Numbered from the stretch's first letter, positions 45,385 to 55,989 are shown. The stretch: 63,415 nucleotides of DNA from Polynucleobacter sp. (GCF_018500155.2 NZ_JAHBAK020000007.1:1-63415), one strand, 5' to 3'. The notes: generated by a model not told the origin, from the letters alone. Numbers and translations: made by a program.

Positions 45385-46251
45385 CTTTGCAGCGGCTCTC
45401 TTAGCGGGCTTGCGCGTTTTAGTGGTGTTGCGTGTAGTTGTTTTAGGTTTGGCTTTGGGCGCACGATTGATGGGTACGCCGCCCATTTTTTTTGCAGGGA
45501 TTGAAATTGCAGCCGATTTATTGGCGCCACTCCAACTTGGCTCAGCTATCGAATTAAAGGCTTCGCGTAATTTTTCTCCCCACAGGCGGTGGATCATGGC
45601 GAAGTAGGGATTCTCCTCATCCATCGTGACCAGTTTTGAGGCTTGTAATGAATCTTTCTCATAAACCAACATATCTAGTGGCGCTCCCACTGAAATGTTA
45701 CTTTTTAGTGTGGAATCCATCGAAATCAGTGCGCACTTGGTGGCTAAGTTGAGCGGAGTAGAAAAATTAAGCACTCTATCCAGAATCGGTTTGCCATACT
45801 TAGATTCACCAATTTGGAAGTAGCAAGTCTCCGGTGTTGCTTCAATAAAGTTGCCGGCGGAGTAAATATTGAATAAGCGCGGTTTTTCGCCTTTCACTTG
45901 TCCACCAAAAATCATATTGCAATTGAAATCCAGTCCTGCTTTGGTGAGTGCTTCATGATCACGTTCATACACTTGCTTGATCGCATCACCAACCAGGACA
46001 GCAGCTTCATATGAGTTCTTAGCAGTCCAAAGGTTCTTTCCATTGATGAGTTGTCCTTGGAGTAGGATTTCTTTAACGGATTGCGTGATGGCTAGGTTTC
46101 CAGCGCTCATCAAGACGAAGAAGCGATCTTTATCCTTTTGAAATAAGGTCATCTTTCTGAAGGTGCCAATTTGGTCTACCCCTGCGTTGGTGCGGGTATC
46201 AGATAAAAAAACGAGACCATCTTTCAGGCAAAGCCCAACACAATACGTCAT
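45373..46251 (-). CDS. Anbu, bacterial proteasome-type protease homologue, with basic C-terminal tail
   Basis: Anbu is an Ntn-hydrolase of the proteasome beta-subunit and HslV superfamily that forms helical or ring assemblies. After Met removal the protein starts with Thr1 (MTYCVGLCLKDGLVF), and Asp17 (SDTRTNAGVD) and Lys32 (FRKM) match the catalytic triad Thr1, Asp17, Lys33 of proteasomes. The body is about 245 residues. The C-terminal part (about 262-292) is a tail of Lys, Arg, Thr, Pro and Ala with 13 basic residues in the last 31. It is last in the operon behind ATP-grasp, alpha-E and transglutaminase genes, its usual context. The substrate is unknown. Confidence 0.92.
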   Translation of the reverse strand: MTYCVGLCLKDGLVFLSDTRTNAGVDQIGTFRKMTLFQKDKDRFFVLMSAGNLAITQSVKEILLQGQLINGKNLWTAKNSYEAAVLVGDAIKQVYERDHEALTKAGLDFNCNMIFGGQVKGEKPRLFNIYSAGNFIEATPETCYFQIGESKYGKPILDRVLNFSTPLNLATKCALISMDSTLKSNISVGAPLDMLVYEKDSLQASKLVTMDEENPYFAMIHRLWGEKLREAFNSIAEPSWSGANKSAAISIPAKKMGGVPINRAPKAKPKTTTRNTTKTRKPAKRAAAKKKA

Positions 46252-46317
46252 AAACCCTATCCTTATTGAGTGCTACTAAATGATTTACTGGGATTATCTC
46301 TTAAATGGCTGACGGCC

Positions 46318-47115
46318 TTAGGAGAGTTGTTGGATAGAGATATTGGCTGTGAGCTCTTCTCCGCCGCCGCCAGTCCGTACTCCTTTGACAGGGGCTGCTG
46401 AATAGTAGTCGCGTCCAATAGCAAGGCGAATATGCCGCGCATCAATTAGGCATGCATGAGTGATGTCCACACTAATCCACACCCCTTTTTCAATATCACT
46501 ACAAAAATCAATCCAGGCGTGGCTAGCAAGGTTAGGGGACTCTTCGGCAAAGAAATATCCGCTGACATAGCGCGCCGGAATTTGGGCAGCTCTGCAAAGA
46601 CTCAACATGATGTGGGCATGGTCTTGGCATACCCCTCTTTTCATGGCAAAGGATTGGGCTGCCGTTGTAGCAAAATTGGTTTGTCCAGGGGAGTACTCAA
46701 TAGATTGTTGGACTGCTGCCGCTAGTTTTAAAACTTCATCTATCGAGTTCTTTTTTGGTAGGGATGCGGCAAAGTAGTCAAGCATCCCTTCGGAGGGCTC
46801 AGTCAAATTGGTTTGCTGAAGTAAGTAATAGGGCGATACCGCTTTTGAATCGTCAATATATTCATAAGCATCATGAGTAAGGACTTCGCCCTCGGCTTCA
46901 ATCATCATTGATGTATAGGATGCCTCTTGGACAAATACGCTGCAGACATTATTAAAGGTATCAATGGAGTTGCTTGCCTTGATGGGGGTGCTAATTTTCC
47001 AGCGTTCAATTTCTTGTCCAGCAGCGGTGGGTGGACTTAAGCGTAGTTCTTGAATGGAATAGCGCACTGGGGTTTCGTAGCGATACTCAGTGCGGTGGCG
47101 GATCTTTAGATGCAT
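46318..47115 (-). CDS. transglutaminase-like cysteine protease family protein
   Basis: The 265-residue protein has an N-terminal beta domain (DUF-type bacterial transglutaminase N domain, from MHLKIRHRTEYRYETPVRYS) and a papain-like core with catalytic triad Cys163 (RGVCQDHAH), His199 (ASHAWIDF) and Asp217 (SVDITH). Such enzymes usually hydrolyse peptide bonds or crosslink. There is no signal peptide, so it should be cytoplasmic. It sits between the alpha-E gene (17 bases) and Anbu (66 bases), which supports a shared peptide pathway. The reaction is not known. Confidence 0.9.
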   Translation of the reverse strand: MHLKIRHRTEYRYETPVRYSIQELRLSPPTAAGQEIERWKISTPIKASNSIDTFNNVCSVFVQEASYTSMMIEAEGEVLTHDAYEYIDDSKAVSPYYLLQQTNLTEPSEGMLDYFAASLPKKNSIDEVLKLAAAVQQSIEYSPGQTNFATTAAQSFAMKRGVCQDHAHIMLSLCRAAQIPARYVSGYFFAEESPNLASHAWIDFCSDIEKGVWISVDITHACLIDARHIRLAIGRDYYSAAPVKGVRTGGGGEELTANISIQQLS

Positions 47116-47132
47116 ATATTCAATTTCAAGTA

Positions 47133-48110
47133 TTAAGCTACTGCTAATGGAATGAGGTAAGCGCTACTAAATTCATCGGCAATATGGTTAATGCGCTCTA
47201 AAAAGCTCTCGATAAATTCATCTAGCCCTTGTGCAAACACCTCGTCGATATCGGAATAGTCTAGGCTTGCCTTGAGTTTGCCAAGTAAGCGTTCAATCTC
47301 TTTAGATTGTTGATTTTTCACTTCTGAAACCAAGGGAATCAATTCATTCACGCAGCTCACTAAAGAGCGGGGCATTTGCTTATTAAAAATCAGCAATTCG
47401 GCAACTTGCTTTGGTGTAACTTGATCAGAGTAAATTTGTCGATAAATTTCGAATGCAGACACCGATCGTAGTAGTGCGGCCCAATGATAAAAGTCAAATA
47501 ATTCACCATCTGATCCATCATCATTTAATTTGGTTTTATAGGTTTTGCCAAGCGTTGTTTCATTCTCGTATTTAGTTTCCAAAATACGAGCCGTGTTATC
47601 AGCGCGTTCTAGTAATGTGCCAACATTAATAAAGTAAAAAGCTTCGTTCTTTAGCATCGTTCCGTACATCACGCCACGAAATAAGTGGCAACGGTGTTTT
47701 ACCCACTCGAGTAGTCTGCTGGGGTCAGCTTGATGTCTTGTTTGGAGAATACGTTGTAACTCCAGCCAAGTAGTATTTTGGGTTTCCCAAACCTCGGAAG
47801 TGATCTTTCCGCGAATAACTCTGGCATTTTCTCGGGCTGCGTACAAGCACGAAACAATACTTGAAGGATTGCTCGTTTCATAAATCATGAAATCTAAGAC
47901 ATTCTCACGATTAATCACATCGTATTTGCTTAAGAAAGCGCCCTCTAACTTGGAGATAGTGAGCAACTTTTTCCAGCTTTGTTCTAATACTTCGCTAGGT
48001 TGTGGCAGCAAGGAAGTTTGATGATTGACATCAAGCATGCGTGCGGTATTTTCTGCGCGCTCGGTATAACGAGCCATCCAGTAAAGACAATCAGCGGTGC
48101 GACTTAACAT
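47133..48110 (-). CDS. alpha-E domain protein
   Basis: This is the all-helical alpha-E (DUF403) family, 325 residues, beginning with the hallmark MLSRTADCLYWMARYTERAENTARML. It is nearly always next to a circularly permuted ATP-grasp gene, here 12 bases downstream of it. The family has no known enzymatic activity; it may hold or shape the substrate for the ATP-grasp partner. No membrane segment or signal peptide is seen. Confidence 0.92.
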   Translation of the reverse strand: MLSRTADCLYWMARYTERAENTARMLDVNHQTSLLPQPSEVLEQSWKKLLTISKLEGAFLSKYDVINRENVLDFMIYETSNPSSIVSCLYAARENARVIRGKITSEVWETQNTTWLELQRILQTRHQADPSRLLEWVKHRCHLFRGVMYGTMLKNEAFYFINVGTLLERADNTARILETKYENETTLGKTYKTKLNDDGSDGELFDFYHWAALLRSVSAFEIYRQIYSDQVTPKQVAELLIFNKQMPRSLVSCVNELIPLVSEVKNQQSKEIERLLGKLKASLDYSDIDEVFAQGLDEFIESFLERINHIADEFSSAYLIPLAVA

Positions 48111-48122
48111 ATTCTTTCTCTC

Positions 48123-49535
48123 TTACTCTTCAAGCACCCAGGTATCTTTAGTGCCACCACCTTGAGAGGAGTTCACCACTAAAGAGCCTTCTTTGAGGGC
48201 AACCCTCGTTAATCCACCGGGAACCATCTTGATCGTTTTTCCTGAGAGGACGAAAGGTCGCAAATCAATATGCCTAGGAGCAATGCCGGACTCCACAAAT
48301 GTCGGGCAGGTTGATAGTGCTAGAGTAGGTTGGGCAATATATTTATCAGGGTTCGCCATTAAATGCGCCCTAAATTCTTCGATTTCAGCTTTAGTGGAAG
48401 CAGGCCCTACCAACATGCCATAACCTCCAGCGCCATGGGTTAACTTCACAACGAGTTTTTCTAGATTGGCTAAGGTATAAGCGAGATCCTCAGGTTTGCG
48501 GCATTGGAATGTAGGGACATTGTTGAGGATGGGTTTTTCCCCAAAATAGAACTCAATCATGTCTGGCACATAAGGGTAAATAGATTTGTCATCTGCAATA
48601 CCGGTGCCAATTGCATTTGCGAGTGTGACATTTCCTGCGCGATGGGCAGAGAGTAAGCCAGCTACTCCTAATGTGGAATCGGAGCGAAAGGCGAGTGGAT
48701 CTAAAAAGTCATCATCCACGCGACGATAGATGACATCTACGCGCTCAGGTCCTTGCGTAGTGCGCATAAAGACTTGTTCGTTTTTGACAAATAAGTCTTT
48801 TCCTTCAACCAACTCCACGCCCATTTGTTGAGCAAGATAGCTATGCTCAAAATAAGCAGAGTTATACATACCTGGGGTGAGTACGACAACGTTAGGTTTT
48901 TTAACGTCATCGGGTTTAACAGATTTGAGGCATTCTAGTAGTAGATCGGGATAGTGCTCAACCGGTGCAACGCGGTATTTCTGAAAGAGGTCGGGAAAGA
49001 GGCGCATCATCATCTTGCGATCTTCAACCATATAGGACACACCAGAGGGAACGCGCAGGTTGTCTTCTAATACGTAGAACTCACCTTCACCTGCACGCAC
49101 AATATCAATGCCAGCAATTTGGGCATAGATATCTCTGGGCACATTGACGTTGCGCATCTCAGGACGATATTGCGCGTTATTGAAGATTTGTTCGGCAGGA
49201 ACAATGCCTGCTTTAATGATTTCTTCATTGTGATAAACGTCATAGATAAAGCGATTGAGCGCTTTGACACGTTGGCGTAATCCAGCTTCAAGTTGTTCCC
49301 ATTCTTTGGCAGTAAAGATTCGTGGAACCTGGTCAAAGGGAATTGTTCTCTCGGATCCAAGATCATCGCCATAGACGGCAAAGGTAATGCCAACGCGTCT
49401 AAAAATGAGGTCGGCTTCAGCACGCTTGAGACCCATAAGGGTGTCGCTTTGTTGCTTTAACCAGCTATGAAAAATTTGGTAGTGGGGACGCGCTTTACCG
49501 GCGCTATCGAGCATTTCATCAAAAGGCAGTTTCAT
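48123..49535 (-). CDS. circularly permuted type 2 ATP-grasp protein
   Basis: This ATP-grasp ligase is predicted to make peptide-like amide bonds through an acyl-phosphate. The 470-residue protein has the permuted order of the DUF404/DUF407 class: VLEDNLRVPSGVSYMVEDR (about 165-185) and VIYRRVDDDFLDP near 270. THGAGGYGM lies near 365, and the C-terminal NSSQGGGTKDTWVL carries metal and ATP ligands. It heads the four-gene operon. The amino-acid or peptide product is unknown. The ATG at 49535 follows an AT-rich leader. Confidence 0.92.
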   Translation of the reverse strand: MKLPFDEMLDSAGKARPHYQIFHSWLKQQSDTLMGLKRAEADLIFRRVGITFAVYGDDLGSERTIPFDQVPRIFTAKEWEQLEAGLRQRVKALNRFIYDVYHNEEIIKAGIVPAEQIFNNAQYRPEMRNVNVPRDIYAQIAGIDIVRAGEGEFYVLEDNLRVPSGVSYMVEDRKMMMRLFPDLFQKYRVAPVEHYPDLLLECLKSVKPDDVKKPNVVVLTPGMYNSAYFEHSYLAQQMGVELVEGKDLFVKNEQVFMRTTQGPERVDVIYRRVDDDFLDPLAFRSDSTLGVAGLLSAHRAGNVTLANAIGTGIADDKSIYPYVPDMIEFYFGEKPILNNVPTFQCRKPEDLAYTLANLEKLVVKLTHGAGGYGMLVGPASTKAEIEEFRAHLMANPDKYIAQPTLALSTCPTFVESGIAPRHIDLRPFVLSGKTIKMVPGGLTRVALKEGSLVVNSSQGGGTKDTWVLEE

Positions 49536-49599
49536 ATCTATTAAATTAATGCCTTCAGAAGAGAGTTTTTAAGGGATTTGAAGCAGTTTAGTGCTGCGA

Positions 49600-49616
49600 T
49601 GCACCATATGAGTGCA
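49600..49616. promoter_or_regulatory. NtrC-like palindrome before the ATP-grasp/Anbu operon
   Basis: The 17-bp sequence TGCACCATATGAGTGCA, read on the other strand TGCACTCATATGGTGCA, fits the classic NtrC box TGCACYA-N3-TGGTGCA at all but one defined position. It is centred about 73 bases before the ATG of the first operon gene. I found no sigma-54 -24/-12 element with correct spacing; the nearest (AGCAC and TGCT at 49586-49598) is one base too short. The NtrC reading is therefore inference. A 6-bp hairpin ATGCAC/GTGCAT is the same palindrome. Confidence 0.4.
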
Positions 49617-49646
49617 TAGATGCCCTGAGATTTCAATCTACTGGCT

Positions 49647-49669
49647 AAAAAGCCCAAAAACCGCTTTTT
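49647..49669 (-). terminator. possible terminator of smpB
   Basis: On the minus strand AAAAAGC and GCTTTTT form a 7-bp stem around a 9-base loop, ending in T bases. The smpB stop codon is at its start. The stem is short and A/T-rich. Confidence 0.4.
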
Positions 49670-50120
49670 ATGCGTTTAGATCGCCTCTGGCGATGCGACC
49701 CTTTTGGACTTCCCATTCACGCGCTTTGGTGGCTGCCCGCTTGTCATGCTGCTTTTTGCCTCTGGCTAATCCAATTTCACACTTCACATTTCCCTTGGAA
49801 AAATGCAAATTGAGCGGGACTAGGGTATAGCCCTTTTGCTCGACTTTGCCAATCAGTTTGCGAATCTCAATGGCATTGAGAAGGAGTTTTCTCGTGCGAA
49901 CGCTGTCGGGAACAATGTGGGTTGAAGCAGAGAGCAGGGGGGTAATATGGCATCCGATCAGAAATAGCTCCGCCTTGCGAATGACGACATACGCTTCCTT
50001 GATGTGCACGCGACCAGCGCGGATGGCTTTGACTTCCCAGCCTTCTAGCACTAATCCTGCCTCAAAGCGCTCCTCGATAAAATAATCAAAGAAGGCTTTT
50101 TTGTTATCGACGATACTCAT
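49668..50120 (-). CDS. smpB: SsrA-binding protein
   Basis: SmpB carries tmRNA to stalled ribosomes for trans-translation. The 150-residue protein has the beta-barrel core with [12 protein letters not shown] (near 27-38) and the long basic C-terminal tail ([15 protein letters not shown]) that reads the empty mRNA channel. Length is typical. It is divergent from ratA with only 25 bases between, an arrangement found in many proteobacteria. The ssrA gene is not in this window. Confidence 0.97.
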   Translation of the reverse strand: MSIVDNKKAFFDYFIEERFEAGLVLEGWEVKAIRAGRVHIKEAYVVIRKAELFLIGCHITPLLSASTHIVPDSVRTRKLLLNAIEIRKLIGKVEQKGYTLVPLNLHFSKGNVKCEIGLARGKKQHDKRAATKAREWEVQKGRIARGDLNA

Positions 50121-50145
50121 ATTTATTTAGCTTCCAAGATCGATT

Positions 50146-50580
50146 ATGGCAGACGTCTACAAGACCGTATTAATTAGTCAATCAGCCGACCGCATGTATG
50201 GCTTGGTGACGGATGTAGCGCGTTATCCAGAGTTTTTGCCTTGGTGTGGCGGGGTAGAGATTTTTGAACAAACCGATACCGTATTGGATGCCAAAATCAA
50301 GATTAGCTTTAAAGGGATCAATCAATTTTTTCATACGCGCAATATCAATCATCGTCCAGAAACGATCGATATGGTTTTTGTGGACGGCCCATTTAAGCAT
50401 TTTTCAGGTCAATGGAATTTCATTCCTTTACGGGAAGATGCGTGCAAAGTGGAATTCAAATTGCATTGGGAATTTAAAAGCGCAATTTTGGACAAGATCA
50501 TTGGCCCCGTCTTTGGACATATTGCCGGCACCTTTGTTGATTGTTTTGTAAAACGTGCTGAAGACTTATATGGTCAATAA
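50146..50580 (+). CDS. ratA: RatA/Coq10 family START-like protein
   Basis: This 144-residue protein is of the START/polyketide-cyclase fold with the family start MADVYKTVLISQSADRMYGLVTDVARYPEFLPWCGG. The family is annotated both as ribosome-association toxin RatA and as ubiquinone-binding Coq10. The gene order smpB/ratA/rnfH is conserved, so RatA is the usual label. Which of the two roles applies is not decided by sequence. Its last 11 bases overlap the rnfH start. Confidence 0.88.
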   Translation: MADVYKTVLISQSADRMYGLVTDVARYPEFLPWCGGVEIFEQTDTVLDAKIKISFKGINQFFHTRNINHRPETIDMVFVDGPFKHFSGQWNFIPLREDACKVEFKLHWEFKSAILDKIIGPVFGHIAGTFVDCFVKRAEDLYGQ

Positions 50581-50920
50581 ATTTATCGACATTTATCTTT
50601 GTGATGCAAGGCAAGGTGTACCTACTCTTAGGGCATTCCAACTAGTTCTTGCCGCAGAAGAGTCTCCAACTGTAGGTTTAGCCTTACTAAAAGCAGGGCT
50701 GGCAACCGGTAAAGACGACCCCGCCTTGGCTCGTAAAGGCTGCTTTGGGGTCTTTGGAAAGCGTAAAGAGTGGGATAGCCCTATTTATCCAGGAGATCGC
50801 TTGGAGCTGTACTCCCCTTTATTGATTGACCCTAAGGCGGTTCGCCGCAAGAAGGCAAATCAGAGTCAGGATGCCAAATTCCAGGCTGCAGCTGCCAAAA
50901 GGAGGGCTAGGAGGCTATAA
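50570..50920 (+). CDS. rnfH: RnfH family ubiquitin-like-fold protein
   Basis: The 116-residue small protein has the RnfH signature VYLCDARQGVPTL-type start and GRKR-type loop (CFGVFGKRKEWDSPIYPGDR), and ends in a basic tail (RRKKANQSQ... KRRARR). Function is unproven. Members are also found beside rnf genes, and here it overlaps ratA as a conserved pair. I start at ATG 50570; a GTG at 50555 would add five residues. Confidence 0.85.
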   Translation: MVNKFIDIYLCDARQGVPTLRAFQLVLAAEESPTVGLALLKAGLATGKDDPALARKGCFGVFGKRKEWDSPIYPGDRLELYSPLLIDPKAVRRKKANQSQDAKFQAAAAKRRARRL

Positions 50921-50937
50921 TCTGTTTTTGCGACTAG

Positions 50938-52410
<1,473 letters not shown>

Positions 52411-52438
52411 AAAAGTTGAATTTAAGATTGATTCTTTC

Positions 52439-54046
52439 GTGCACGACAAAATACTGATTCTCGACTTTGGTTCACAGGTTACTCAATTAATTGCAAGACG
52501 CGTTCGCGATGGGAAGGTGTATTCCGAGATACACCCCTATGATTGTGATCCAGAATTTATTCGTCAATTTATTCAAGAGCAGGGTGGTAAGGGCATCATT
52601 CTGTCTGGTGGGCCTAGCTCTGTTACAGAAGAGGGTAGTCCACGCGCCCCTCAAATCGTATTTGAATTAGGCGTCCCTGTTTTGGGTATTTGCTATGGTA
52701 TGCAGACGATGGCCACTCAACTTGGTGGCGCCGTTGCTTCCGCGGAATCGCTGGGTAAGGCTCGCGAGTTTGGCTACTCCGAAGTAAGAGCACATGGTCA
52801 CACCCATTTACTCAAAGGGATTCAAGATTTCTCCACGAGCGAGGGGCATGGCATATTGAAGGTGTGGATGAGTCACGGTGATTCGGTGACTGCAATGCCA
52901 CCAGCATTTAAGTTGATGGCTTCTACAGAATCTTGTCCGATTGCAGGCATGGCGGATGAAGAGCGTCGCTTTTATGCATTTCAATTTCATCCAGAGGTGA
53001 CCCATACCATTCAGGGCACCGCTATTCTTGAGCGTTTTGTTCATCAAATTTGCCAATGCAAACCAGATTGGGTAATGGGCGATTACATCGCTGAAGCGGT
53101 GGAACATATTCGCCAGCAAGTTGGCAATGAAGAAGTGATTTTGGGTTTATCTGGTGGGGTTGACTCCAGCGTTGCAGCTGCCTTAATTCATCGCGCTATC
53201 GGCGATCAATTAACTTGTGTTTTTGTCGATCATGGTTTGCTTCGTCTTAATGAAGGCGACATGGTGATGGAAATGTTTGCGCGCAATCTTGGTGTTAAGG
53301 TCATTCGTGTAGATGCCAAAGAGACCTTTATGGGTAAGTTGGCTGGTGTGGCTGATCCTGAAGCTAAGCGCAAGATTATCGGCAAGGAGTTCGTCGAGAT
53401 TTTCCAAAGTGAATCAGCCAAAATCAAAAATGCGAAGTGGTTGGCTCAAGGAACGATTTACCCAGATGTCATCGAGTCTGCTGGTAAAGGTAAGAAGGGT
53501 GCGCACACTATTAAGAGTCACCACAATGTTGGTGGCTTACCAGAAGATATGCATCTGAAATTGCTAGAGCCTTTGCGCGAATTGTTTAAAGATGAAGTCC
53601 GCGAACTCGGAGTGGCATTGGGCTTGCCAAGGGAGATGGTTTATCGCCATCCATTCCCAGGGCCTGGCTTAGGCGTTCGTATTCTTGGCGAAGTCAAAGC
53701 TGAATTTGCGAGCCTCTTGCAAAGAGCGGATGCAATTTTTATTGAAGAGTTACGTAATACTATTGATGAAGTCAGTCAAAAGTCATGGTATGACCTTACC
53801 AGTCAGGCGTTTGCTGTGTTTTTACCGGTGAAGTCTGTTGGCGTAATGGGTGATGGTAGAACCTACGAATATGTCGTTGCACTACGGGCAGTGCAAACAC
53901 AAGACTTCATGACAGCGCATTGGGCACATTTGCCACATGAGTTACTTGGTAAAGTGTCTAATCGCATCATTAATGAAGTGCGTGGCATCAATCGCGTGGT
54001 CTACGATATCAGTGGAAAGCCGCCTGCCACCATCGAGTGGGAATGA
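52439..54046 (+). CDS. guaA: GMP synthase (glutamine-hydrolysing)
   Basis: GuaA converts XMP to GMP, using ammonia made by its own glutaminase domain. The 535-residue protein has a class I amidotransferase domain with catalytic Cys near 84 (GICYGMQT) and His/Glu in FHPEVTHT. The ATP-pyrophosphatase loop GLSGGVDSS is near 237, followed by the dimerisation domain. Start is GTG 52439. The stop overlaps the next gene. Confidence 0.98.
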   Translation: MHDKILILDFGSQVTQLIARRVRDGKVYSEIHPYDCDPEFIRQFIQEQGGKGIILSGGPSSVTEEGSPRAPQIVFELGVPVLGICYGMQTMATQLGGAVASAESLGKAREFGYSEVRAHGHTHLLKGIQDFSTSEGHGILKVWMSHGDSVTAMPPAFKLMASTESCPIAGMADEERRFYAFQFHPEVTHTIQGTAILERFVHQICQCKPDWVMGDYIAEAVEHIRQQVGNEEVILGLSGGVDSSVAAALIHRAIGDQLTCVFVDHGLLRLNEGDMVMEMFARNLGVKVIRVDAKETFMGKLAGVADPEAKRKIIGKEFVEIFQSESAKIKNAKWLAQGTIYPDVIESAGKGKKGAHTIKSHHNVGGLPEDMHLKLLEPLRELFKDEVRELGVALGLPREMVYRHPFPGPGLGVRILGEVKAEFASLLQRADAIFIEELRNTIDEVSQKSWYDLTSQAFAVFLPVKSVGVMGDGRTYEYVVALRAVQTQDFMTAHWAHLPHELLGKVSNRIINEVRGINRVVYDISGKPPATIEWE

Positions 54047-54453
54047 TGCTAATGAAGAGGATGATTTTTGTCTCCCTTCTTATTAATATTTTGGTTTTAA
54101 TTCCTGTTTGCGCTGGGTTATTTTTTGATGCCGATTGGGTGGTGGATGGTTATGGTCCCGTTAGTCCCGCTAGAGGCATCCTGCTCTCAATCTATGGCGC
54201 AATATTAGTCACTTCATTTTGCTTGCTGATTAAGCCTTTACCGCTCTTAGTTGCGCCCTTACTCCTAGTGCAGGTGCTTTATAAGTTAACGACTCCTTTT
54301 ACAGTCGGCAACATTAACAATCCAGTCGTAATTAGCAATCTTGCTATTGCAGCAGTGCATCTAGTAACTCTTTTCTTAATCCTAAGAGTGATTCAATTTA
54401 GCCCTTCTAATAAGTCGCCATCGAGTGGGAATAAAAGCCACCGCCTTATCTAA
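54043..54453 (+). CDS. small inner-membrane protein of unknown function
   Basis: I do not recognise this family. The product, about 136 residues, has four hydrophobic segments: [19 protein letters not shown], the [19 protein letters not shown] stretch, [15 protein letters not shown], and [17 protein letters not shown]. The C-terminal tail is polar and Ser/Lys-rich. Its ATG overlaps the guaA stop as ATGA, so translation is probably coupled. A second ATG at 54046 and others follow. The ferritin-like gene starts one base after its stop. Confidence 0.75.
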   Translation: MMLMKRMIFVSLLINILVLIPVCAGLFFDADWVVDGYGPVSPARGILLSIYGAILVTSFCLLIKPLPLLVAPLLLVQVLYKLTTPFTVGNINNPVVISNLAIAAVHLVTLFLILRVIQFSPSNKSPSSGNKSHRLI

Positions 54454-55251
54454 ATGAGCGAGTTACGCCAAGTTGCCTTAAATATCCTGGCTCAGACTGA
54501 GCCCCGAGAAAAAGTGAATCATGTTTTTCAATTATTCACGGACTATCAAGAGCGGCGCATCACACTCAACCCCGACTCATGCTTGAGTGAGCAAAATCTA
54601 CTATTGCCTGGACGGCCTGAGAAGCCAGTGTTAGTTCCCCCTCTGCAAGTTCCTCGTAGAAAAATGGATACGGTAGAGGGTAGAGCATCTTTAATGCACT
54701 CTTTGGCGCATATCGAATTTAATGCCATTAATCTGGCGCTAGATGCTATTTGGCGTTTTTCAGGGATGCCAGCGCAATACTATGAAGATTGGTTAAAGGT
54801 TGCTAAAGAGGAGGCCTATCACTTTTCTCTTGTAGAAAATTATATGCAGTCCTATGGTTATTACTATGGCGACTTTGAGGCACATAATAGTTTGTGGGAA
54901 ATGGTTGAGAGAACTACAGATTCCATTCTTGCCAGAATGGCGTTGGTGCCAAGAACTATGGAGGCAAGGGGCTTGGACGCTGTACCCATGATTCGTGAGC
55001 GTTTTAAGCAAATCAAGGAAAACGGCGCAGTGCAAATCCTAGATATCATCTTGCGCGACGAAATTGGTCACGTTGCCATTGGTAATCATTGGTTTAATTA
55101 TTTATGCAAGCAAAGCAACCTCTCCCCTATAGTTGCTTATCAAGAGTTGGCAATAACGTATCGTGCTCCAAAACTGAAGGGGCCATTCAATGTTGAAGCC
55201 CGCAGATTGGCGGGATTTAGTGATGAAGAAATCGAGCTGCTTGGGGTATAG
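54454..55251 (+). CDS. ferritin-like domain protein (DUF455 family)
   Basis: The 265-residue protein matches the DUF455 pattern of a four-helix diiron fold. Probable ligands include the Glu/His motifs HIEFNAINLALD, EEAYHFSLVE, and DEIGHVAIGNHW. No signal peptide. Members are found in many proteobacteria with no settled function; oxidation or oxygenation of an unknown substrate is possible. It follows the small membrane protein directly. Confidence 0.82.
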   Translation: MSELRQVALNILAQTEPREKVNHVFQLFTDYQERRITLNPDSCLSEQNLLLPGRPEKPVLVPPLQVPRRKMDTVEGRASLMHSLAHIEFNAINLALDAIWRFSGMPAQYYEDWLKVAKEEAYHFSLVENYMQSYGYYYGDFEAHNSLWEMVERTTDSILARMALVPRTMEARGLDAVPMIRERFKQIKENGAVQILDIILRDEIGHVAIGNHWFNYLCKQSNLSPIVAYQELAITYRAPKLKGPFNVEARRLAGFSDEEIELLGV

Positions 55252-55287
55252 TAAAACTAATCTCATTATTAGAGTGATGGAGTCCCT

Positions 55288-55989
55288 ATGAATTTATCTC
55301 GTCGAGCATTTATTGTTTCTTCCGCTTTGGCTCCCATAGCTTGTGGCGTTCCCCTTGGGTATGAGCGTGGCACGCAAGTTGCGCAACCTAATCCGTTGCC
55401 TACAGTGCGTCCACCAGCTGTTGGACAGGAGTGGACTTATCTCAAGCGCAGTGTATTTGATGGAAAAAACTTAGGCTTGATCACTGAGCGTGTAGCCAAT
55501 ATTGGCTCAACCATCACGATTGAGCGTTCAAATGATTATGGCGAGCAGCTGCCAAATGAAATACAGGGCCCATGGGGAATGGTTCTAACCGACCCACAAT
55601 GGCCTCATCTGGTGAGCTTTAACCCTGCCATTCCCTTGTGGCCACAAGCACTTACTGCAAATTGGAATAAGCAATTCATCACCAAATACAGCGTTGGCGG
55701 CTACGATAATGGTCGACTGAGTTGGCAGCAATATATGAGTGCTCACGGATGGGAGCAAATCACCGTACCTGCAGGTACTTTTTTAACTTTGCGTTATCAA
55801 AGTTTGGTTAATTACGATAGTAACGATGACAATAAGGTGAATTGCATTTTGCGAGAAACGGTTTGGTTTGCTCCGAGCATTGGACGTTGGGTCGCACGTG
55901 AATCTTCTGGTTCGTACATGATACGAGGTCAGTTGGGTGCGCCAAATCTCGAAGATAGTTTGCAATGGCATCTAACTTCTTACAAATAA
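55288..55989 (+). CDS. exported protein with Tat-type signal, paralogue 1
   Basis: The 233-residue protein begins MNLSRRAFIVSSALAPIACG, a twin-arginine signal (SRRAF) with a Cys19 that may be a lipoprotein site, though the preceding PIA is not a classic lipobox. The mature part shares motifs with the next gene: VGQEW.Y, TERV, EIQ.PWG, PLWP, MSA.GWE, IGRWV and a final S.K. I do not know the family. It overlaps its paralogue by 25 bases. Confidence 0.7.
   Translation: MNLSRRAFIVSSALAPIACGVPLGYERGTQVAQPNPLPTVRPPAVGQEWTYLKRSVFDGKNLGLITERVANIGSTITIERSNDYGEQLPNEIQGPWGMVLTDPQWPHLVSFNPAIPLWPQALTANWNKQFITKYSVGGYDNGRLSWQQYMSAHGWEQITVPAGTFLTLRYQSLVNYDSNDDNKVNCILRETVWFAPSIGRWVARESSGSYMIRGQLGAPNLEDSLQWHLTSYK

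Noticed and set aside
49586-49598. Sigma-54 -24/-12 promoter before the ATP-grasp gene
   Set aside because: The spacing between the GC-like elements is one base short and the -24 GG is not present.
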